Shown here piece after piece: positions 56,801-64,000 of a stretch of DNA of 64,000 bases. Source of the stretch: Argopecten irradians (taxonomy: Eukaryota; Mollusca; Bivalvia; Pectinida; Pectinidae); contig NC_091137.1 of NCBI RefSeq assembly GCF_041381155.1, positions 15,061,765 to 15,125,764 on the forward strand, given 5' to 3'. A program made the position numbers and the translations under genes. The notes under the pieces are model-generated. The model searched no databases. It was not told the DNA's origin and was given only the letters and a program-made list of their open reading frames with translations. Numbering within the stretch: position 1 is the stretch's first letter; every line of letters begins with the position of its first letter.

Positions 56801-59800
56801 CAAACCTTTACGAATAATGATGTGCTAAAAAGCCGTTAACCATTCTTGAAAGTTCCAAATAACCATGGTACCCAAACCACCAAATATCAACATCATTATA
56901 TGTAAGGAAAACAGCACATGGATTCTAAATATAGGGAGTAAACATGACAGAAATATATAGATTTATCTCCCTTCCCAAGAGGATAGACAGAAACACCCCA
57001 AGATAAGATAGATCAAACATAAAATGTCTATGGTTGGACAAGTACGCTGTACACTGAGATGTGTTACTGAATACTGCTGACAATATTAAACTATCATATA
57101 GCTGACTTCCTTGTAAGATATCCAGGCTGGATCAGATCTAGACTTAATTGCTCTGCTTTATTTTTCTAAAAACTTTTTCTCTCTTCAAATAAATATTGAT
57201 TACAATAGAAACAGATACTGTACACAGTAAAATTATACCAACTGCTAGTTACCACGGTAAAATTATACCGACTGCTAGTTACCATGGTAAAATTATACCG
57301 ACTGCTAGTTACCATGGTAAAATTATACCGACTGCTAGTTTACTTACCATGGTAAAATTATACCGATCGCTAGTTTTCACATTACAATTATACTAACTGC
57401 TAGTTACCACAGTAAAATAATACCGACTGCTAGTTACCATGGTAAAATTATACCGGCTCAGTGGTCATTCATACTTTTGATCTAAAATTACAAATTACCT
57501 CCCTTTCATACAGGTACCTGTGTACAATAATAAAATAACATCTTTCTTTACAAACAACATAATGTTTGTAGTAACAATTTAAAGTTTAAATTTAGAAACC
57601 TGACAGCAAAGCATAGGCTGGAACTAGCGCTGTGATAATTGATGTCTTAAGTACAAAAGAGCTTCTACTAAGGGAGGTAATCACACTACAACATCATGTA
57701 CAGAAGTTAGACAACACTGGGACAAGGCACACAGACACTCTATAAGTACCAACCTAGCTAGGGGGTCTACTACTCTATATCACCACCAACACAGCTCTAA
57801 CAACTCAAGTCATATATCTGTATTACCAGAGAGGTTATTCTCGGTCACAAACTATAGTTATGGCCAGTTTATATATATATAGATACATGTGTATAGATAT
57901 GATAGGTACACAGACATCAGAAAGCTACACCTGGTAATGTACTTCAGTAAAGATTCCAATTGCTTAATTATAAAGCAAGCATATTCATACATGCAGCTGG
58001 TGATTTTATCACAGTTTACCAAATGTTTAGATATTGGAACAGGGATATGGAGTGAGGTTTAGGCCAGACTCACAAAGCTTATGGTGGTGGGGATACAGGC
58101 ACTACAACTAAACAGCTACAAAATGAGGAAACCATCACAAAAACCAGGAGAACACAGCAGAGAGGAGTTTCGCGACAAACAACTGCCATGTTGATGTAAC
58201 TGGAGATCTGAATTTTGTTTGTATTGTTGGTTATATAGATACATAATGGAGGACCTAGAGAGTTCTAACAATGATACATGGTGAAAACACAACAATTTGG
58301 TTAGTAAAATATACACAGGATCCTGAAATAAACTTGTCACCAAACAAAATCCTTGGTTTTATCAAATACCGGTACATGAATGGTACCACTGGCAATTCAT
58401 GGTACCTATTGCCAGATAATGTTCTTCTGTGACACCTCTATGTAGATAATACATGGAGCATACACCAATATGATGCCACAACAGTACTGGGTGTTCTTCA
58501 TGCCTAGATCTGGTTGATCTGAATGTCCTTGTAGTCAGAGTTTACTATCACAGTAAAAGACAGCTATGACACTTAAGGTCATAAGTATAGAAGATTTATG
58601 TCACAAGGAATACCATGACATGTAAATAAAAAGCAAATAACATCCTGAATGTCTACTCTCCTTGCTTAAATCCTTTTAATACTGAAACTGTTGCACATTC
58701 CATCCCAAATAACAGAAGACATGGGGGTCACTATCTAACTATAGGATTAAACCTGTGAACCTAATTTCTTCTCTTTTGACAATGTAAAAACTAAACTGAG
58801 TAATTTAATTTTCATTTTCTTTGACAAATGAGAAATTGATGTTTTACCTCAAAGTTAATGTAGGTTTCCATGATATGAAGCAGTTGGAATTCCTTACTAT
58901 TACGTAGACAACTGGTGTATAAACCTATACAATTTGGCCTGCTAGTTGTATCTGTTCTATAACAAATCATTATTAGTGTATTACGGTTAAAACACTACTA
59001 CACAGAAAACCAAGACCCCATTACCAGCAAATCTCATCTCTGCTACATCAGACTAAACGTAATTAAAAAACAATGTGATGATAAAAAACAGACAAGAAGG
59101 TATAGATTGAAAAAAAAAAAAAAAAGAAACAGACTTGGCTTTGGCTGTGTCACCATTTACCAATCGCAAGACGTGTTTTAAATTAAATGGACCAATAGCA
59201 GCTCCCGATAGAGAGGCAGATAGTCTCACCTGTGCTATGGACTGAAAAGTGCCATAGCTAGCATCTTCTAGTAGTCCAACGCTAAAGGACTTGTTACCAG
59301 CTGCCTGTTGCATGCAAAATTATCAAAGGATCAAGAAAGTAAATCAACGAAATATATCCCATGTCCAGCATCCAATCATAAAAATAAGATGTTTCACACA
59401 AATCGGAAGTCTCTCATTGAAGAGAGCAAGACCAAAAACATTTACATATACAAATGCAATCAAGTTGTGGATTATACCAAAAAAAAGTGTATAGAAATAA
59501 ATGTATAAACAACTTATTCCCCAAACCTTCAAATGGATTAGTATACATTCCACTATAAAAGAAAATCATACTAGTAATATAATGGAATATAAAAATCAAA
59601 TACAATGCAATATAATCGTCATGACCTGTTATTTAAATGATGATAAATGATTATATGCATTGAAGCGTATGTGGAAGTGGTCACATTTCAAAAATTCAAA
59701 TCTCCAATTTTCAACAATGCCACGTAATACTTCTGCACATGTAAACACGTAAAGCAGTGTAACATTTTGTGAGTGTGGGGTGCAATCACAACGGCGCTGT

Positions 59801-62800
59801 ACATTATAATAAAAAACAATCTTAAATATGGTTCTCTTATAATTATTATCTGTAAAACTAAAGCCAATGTTTAAAAAAATAAAAAATAAAAAAAAATTCG
59901 GATAAATGTCAATATAAATATTAGTTAATTGGTAGTTTGTTTGAAGTTAAATGCAATAGGCCATGTCAGACACTACACAAATGGTAAATTTTTATAAAAT
60001 ATTTTCATCCAAATATTTCCTACATATTTTATAATGGGATAACTACAATAATATGATTATATAACCACAACCAACAATACAGAAACTTGGCTCTCTATAG
60101 ACAAGGCCAGGATGGTACAGACCGCTGGCCTCAACAGGGGAAACAACTATCAGCCATGGGCAAGGTGACTGGTTCCCATGGAAACTGTCATGTTTTTACT
60201 TACATCCTGGATGATAGGAACTCCGAGATGCTGAGTGTTAGTGATGATACAGGTCTCCTCCGGTGGGATCTGTGCATGTTGACCAAGCTTGGCTAGGTTC
60301 TCCTCTGATATTCCTATAATCACAAATATCAACATAAATCAAACACAGCTTCTTTACCATTTTACACTCCACAAACTGAAGTGACAAACTCTGAATAATG
60401 TGTGATAAGTATTTGTGACTAGTGTTTGTGATAATGAAATGCTATTTCTTTTATATATAATTATTATTTGTGATATCTTATTATGTACATCTTTTGTTAT
60501 AAGTATTTGTGATATGTGTTATTCATTTATGATTATGTAATTCATTTTTTTTAATATAAATGTACATCTTTTGTTATAAGAATTTGTGATATGTGACCAA
60601 TATTTCATAAATGACAAGTATTTGTGATGGGTACCTCCTTTGTGGATGATATAGAGAAGGATGATGCGGATCTTGTCGTAGGCAGCTATGTTCTGGTCCA
60701 GGAGGATAGGTACAATGTTCCTCATATGGTCCTTGATCTTTTCTCCCTCAGCATCAGTACCCATTGCTAGGTCCTGTAGTAAAGTACTCCTTATAAAGCT
60801 ACATCTACACTCTTTCTTAAATACTTATAATTAATCAATAGTACTTGCATCATGTACACATAAAGTATTCTTTTCCCTTATCACTTGATCATTGCTATAA
60901 CATTGTAACTAGCTTGCAAATAAACTATTCACTGGTTCAATGTTTTGACTGTTGATAAGTAGATCTACATACCAAAAGTCAAGGACACTGTGCACCTGCC
61001 CAACTTTCTGAATGCAGGCTGCTAAGTTAAGATTGAATCCGTGACATTCTAATAAATATAAGGCCAAGGAATTGGAGATCAGTATGGAAAACAGAGATTC
61101 TGCTAATATGAAGAATGTACTGAAGGGAAGATTCAGATGTGTGAAAAGAATTTTGATTGTTAATGAAAACTGTAAAACTAACGTTACATACCTGTTCGAC
61201 TTTACAAAGCTTGTCTACATGTTTCTGGTAGATCCTCATACAATCCTCAGCCAGATGTAGATGGGTGGAGTACTTGCTCAGCTCCTTCTGGTACTGGGGC
61301 ATCTTTTTAATCATTTGTGAAACATCTCTCATGTTCGCCTTACCACCCTCCGAGTCTTTCAGTCGTTTCTCCTGTTTGAACTGTTTCAATTGTTTATTTA
61401 CCTGTCTGAAATGAAGTTATAATCAAGATCAAATTTGTCAAACCCTTTAACAAAAACATGGCAATAATAAAGAGCTTGTGACTGAATCCCACTTCAGATC
61501 TGTCTGTAGAGCTCTCTTAACTGCACACAGCATGGGATGAATAAGGCAACTAGAAGCTTGTCAAAAGCCACCTTTGAGTAGATCTTTTTTGTTGAGAAAC
61601 TTTGGTTAGCTTCATCTATAACAAAGGGCTTCATTGGGTTTTTTTCTATTTTGTGTCTTGGTAGTTAAAAAGGGACTGAGATTTTACTTACTGTGAAACA
61701 ACAGCAATATGTTGATGGCGAAGCTCTACCCATAGTTCATCATTCTCATGTAGAAGTGATTCTTTGTCACTCATGTCATTTCCACTGGTACTTACATACC
61801 TATCAACACAATAATGAACAATTTATCTAACATTGTGGGTAAAATTATATATCACTTAGACTCATTTCGTAAAATTTCATATGAAAGTAATACTCATAAG
61901 ATCCTATATATATGATCAAATTAACTACATTAGGACTCAAATATTTATAGCTGAAATTGTACCACAAATACTAACTAGTTAGTAATTCCTTACAGTCGAG
62001 TTAAATACAACTAAAAAATATAAAAATATACAAATGGTAGTTGTAAAATACATGTCACACTTACTTGTAAACATCATTGGTGATTGGCAGCAGATCATAG
62101 GCCATGGCTTGAAATGTAAGAGCATGGAGGAGTGGGGTAATGGGATCAAAGCCTCTATCCAGGATCAGTAACTGTGACCGGTCCTTCTGTGGTCCCTGGT
62201 AACAAAAAACAGATTTAACATGGTGTAACACTAAACGTTGGTTGAAGCATGGTTTATTTATGAAAAGCATAGTTTAAATCTGTGATGTGAGGTACAGATA
62301 CAGGTGAATATAATGCCTTGATATCATTGTCCCTGAAAATTAAACAAGTGATACTTTGCTGAAGCAGAAACTACCACTAAAGACTATGGTGCATTTCGGC
62401 TAGGGGAGAGAACCCAGAGCCTACATCATGGAGCAAAAGCAGTGTCAAGGCTAGGGAGACTTTATGAAGAAGAGAAAAGATAAATTCCCAAATTAAGTCA
62501 TGTTTCACAATTATGCACTGAGGCAGCAGGTGCATTTTCATTGTCTTACTTCCAGGACAGATGATACTTTGCAACGGTTTAATCTAAGCAAGAGCTTTTG
62601 TCAGTTTATATTTACATAATTAACAGTGAATTAATGATTGCCTATAATATTGCCTATTTGTCATTCCTGGCAGTACAACAAATACAAAGACACTTCTACA
62701 CAAAAAGTGATCTACGACCTGAAACAATAACAACCTACCTCTCCCATTGTGTGGTCGTCGGCCCTGTAAGCATCCAGCTTCTGTTGTACCATTTGTGCAA

Positions 62801-63960
62801 ACTCTGCATTCTTGTCAAATTCACTGTTTAAACAAAACAACGGAAAAAATAGAAGTTACTCTGAGAATGTTAAAAGTTTAGCAAGACAAGACACTTTTAA
62901 ATCATTAAGTTGTTTTGTCTGTCAGAAGTTTCTCAACATCATTATTTAATATCATTGGATTAGAGAAGAGTGACATAGCTGACATTCACACTTTGACATC
63001 AGGTTTGTCAACTTAGTTTTAGTCTACTATGAAGTGTACAGCTATCGGATGAGGACACAGAAATTAAGTACCAGATTGTCCTGTTCAATCTCTTACTTTG
63101 TAAATACTATTGGCAAAATATGCATGTTTACCAGTCGAAATTTAAGAATCATTTATAGTGTACAGCAGATGATATGAGTCATCAATATGAAATAAAATAA
63201 TTTCTAAAAAGTTAGTGAATGAAACTAGCAAACACTTGACTAATTTTCTAATGCAGTCACTCTCTAAGATGTGGGGAGGTAACTCTGTCTTTACTGAGGC
63301 AAACAACCTTAATTAGGTGTAAATGTTTAATATGTGACACAGTTTAAGATGACTAGATTCACCTCTTAACTAAGAGCCTACATACATCCTGTATCTCACC
63401 AGAACCAGACTTTTATCACCAGATTTTATGTGACTATCTAACTAAGAGCCTACATACATCCTGTATCTCACCAGAACCATACTTTTATCACCAGATTTTA
63501 TGTGACTATTTAACTAAGAGCCTACATACATCCTGTATCTCACCAGAACCAGACTTTTATCACCAGACTTTAGGTGACTATCTAACTAAGAGCCTACATA
63601 CCTCCTGTATCTGACCGATGGGTACTCTCCAAGTGTGGCACACAGAGTAGCTATCTGTTCAGCACATCGCTCCAGATTTAGAGTACGGCCAGCCTGCTTC
63701 AGGATTGGGTTGTAGAAAAATGGAAAACTCTCCGCAGAATCCAGGGAGAACACCTAGAATTGAAAACTCAACATGTAAATACTTGATCAAGCTTTTTTAA
63801 AAGCTAAAGAGTTCTGCTTCAAAAATTAAATTAAAATGTGGCAAGAATAAACATACCTGTGATTCATATGGTAAAAATGCAATGTTGATCTCTCTCAGGG
63901 ATTTGATGAACTTAGCACACGGCGACTTACTCAGTTCATTAAACACTTCATCTGGACAAG
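53849..63960 (-). CDS. STXBP1: Munc18-1/STXBP1 (unc-18, Rop) syntaxin-binding protein, 5' truncated
   Basis: Thirteen exons: 63960-63857, 63753-63602, 62823-62739, 62195-62065, 61799-61692, 61405-61192, 60773-60635, 60313-60204, 59304-59230, 55430-55320, 54795-54704, 54374-54220 and 53910-53849 (TAG at 53851-53849). All have GT-AG borders and compatible phases. Diagnostic stretches are [102 protein letters not shown] and RLIIFIMGG. They cover roughly residue 115 to the end of a protein near 594 residues in mammals; the N-terminal syntaxin-binding part lies beyond the window. The protein clasps syntaxin and templates SNARE assembly in synaptic exocytosis. Exon 59304-59230 (25 codons) has no counterpart that I can place in mammalian STXBP1. 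Confidence 0.93.
54160..54263. repeat. 53-bp tandem duplication of a Munc18 exon end and its donor
   Basis: CACTTACCGACCAGAACCTC...TGACTTNGTAG occurs at 54160-54210 and again at 54213-54263, offset 53 bp, with one substitution. The second copy is the true end of exon 54374-54220 with its GTAAGT donor. The first is a downstream copy (in gene orientation) with an identical GTAAGT donor. Confidence 0.95.
55431..56330. other. Munc18 intron, downstream part
   Basis: AT-rich intron sequence. Short frames near 55502-55874 show no exon borders. Confidence 0.5.
56335..56762. repeat. Three tandem ~150-165-bp units in a Munc18 intron
   Basis: Units begin TTGTATGAAGTTTGAACAAA at about 56339 and 56500, with a diverged TTGTGTGAAATTTGATCAAA near 56655. 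Each continues through GTAACAGTGACCTTTGTAGT and TTTTGACCCCAAATTCAATC. It resembles the tandem core of bivalve repeat-bearing elements; no termini were seen. Confidence 0.8.
57226..57455. repeat. 30-bp minisatellite, about 7 units, in a Munc18 intron
   Basis: The unit is TACCATGGTAAAATTATACC plus GACTGCTAGT, with variants (CACGG, TACTAAC). ACCATGGT is palindromic. One unit near 57340 is interrupted by an extra TTACT. Confidence 0.93.
57456..59229. other. Munc18 intron before the cassette exon
   Basis: Intron sequence with no convincing exon. Frames such as 58116-58343 lack splice signals and relatives. A poly-A run lies near 59110-59125. Confidence 0.5.
59230..59304 (-). CDS. STXBP1: In-frame 25-codon cassette exon of Munc18
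   Basis: Bounded by GCATGCAACAG|GCAGC and GCACAG|GTGAGA, phase 0 at both ends, with no stop. It encodes [20 protein letters not shown] followed by QSIAQ. It lies between HLGVPIIQD (60313-60204) and [11 protein letters not shown] (55430-55320), a loop in the C-terminal half of the protein. Because it is symmetric, inclusion or skipping keeps the frame. Whether it is constitutive, alternative or a false exon cannot be told from sequence alone. Confidence 0.6.
59305..60203. other. Munc18 intron
   Basis: Intron with poly-A/T runs. Overlapping frames at 59291-59605 are not supported as coding. Confidence 0.5.
60390..60632. repeat. Degenerate TATTTGTGATA-type repeats in a Munc18 intron
   Basis: AAGTATTTGTGAT and TGTACATCTTTTGTTATAAG recur several times (the latter at about 60485 and 60562, 77 bp apart) just downstream of the donor of exon 60773-60635. 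Confidence 0.7.
63367..63610. repeat. 72-bp tandem repeat carrying copies of a Munc18 splice donor
   Basis: Units start with TAACTAAGAGCC at 63367, 63439, 63511 and 63583, exactly 72 bp apart. The fourth runs into the true end of exon 63753-63602. Each full unit repeats ACATACATCCTGTATCTCACC, which in gene orientation resembles the exon end plus its GTATGT donor. Confidence 0.93.
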
Positions 63961-64000
63961 CTGTGAAGAAAGAGGGGTGAAATCTAGAAACAAATCCAAC

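Noticed and set aside
59291..59605. Overlapping plus and minus frames of 63-69 codons
   Set aside because: Random frames in AT-rich intron next to the cassette exon; no conserved motifs.

Overview
The window is animal nuclear DNA, most likely from a bivalve mollusc and perhaps a scallop. Four observations point this way: genes split into short GT-AG exons; close homologues of Munc18-1 and UCHL5; a RING-less B-box protein of the type expanded in bivalves; and several repeat families I associate with bivalve genomes (two tRNA-derived SINE types, a tandem-repeat-bearing element with GGCCC/GGTCC hairpin ends, and hAT-like MITEs). The species is an inference. No repeat or protein search was run.

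Layout. About 0.7-8.3 kb (minus strand) holds an autonomous Helentron-type Helitron. In element order its products are a C76/OTU-like cysteine protease, a basic linker, a DUF6570-like domain, a 69-bp coding minisatellite, an HUH Rep nuclease, a PIF1-like helicase and an EEP endonuclease. Its frame is broken several times, and six of the breaks can be explained by a single extra base, five of them in A/T homopolymers. Its protease end is duplicated in tandem at 7.63-9.31 and 9.31-11.0 kb, and both copies carry a TCTCATAG-type satellite. From 11.5 to 15.7 kb are exons of an unidentified minus-strand gene, with two abutting hAT-like elements in an intron. From 16.5 to 21.7 kb are two adjoining minisatellites, one of 40 bp (about 20 units) and one of 35 bp (about 120 units).

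From 23.5 to 31.6 kb (minus) is UCHL5/UCH37. Seven exons cover the whole catalytic domain, but no exons for the C-terminal ULD tail were found. One of its introns holds a 3.4-kb tandem-repeat element with a 1,422-bp higher-order period. Divergent from it, from 31.8 kb on the plus strand, is a CISD3-like double-CDGSH iron-sulfur protein. Its putative long first intron contains a near-perfect 126-bp palindrome and a 607-bp foldback MITE. At 39.2-40.8 kb (minus) is a B-box/coiled-coil/beta-propeller protein.

From 44.4 to 50.1 kb is a satellite of about 50-bp monomers. Ten copies of a 392-416-bp higher-order unit each carry one run of 12-22 G. From 53.8 kb to the window end (minus) is the 3' three quarters of a Munc18-1/STXBP1 gene. 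It has thirteen exons, including an apparent 25-codon in-frame cassette exon, and two separate tandem duplications that copy a 5' splice site.

The host genes are unrelated housekeeping, neuronal and immune-type genes, with no sign of a common pathway. The main theme of the window is repeat turnover around and inside otherwise conserved genes.
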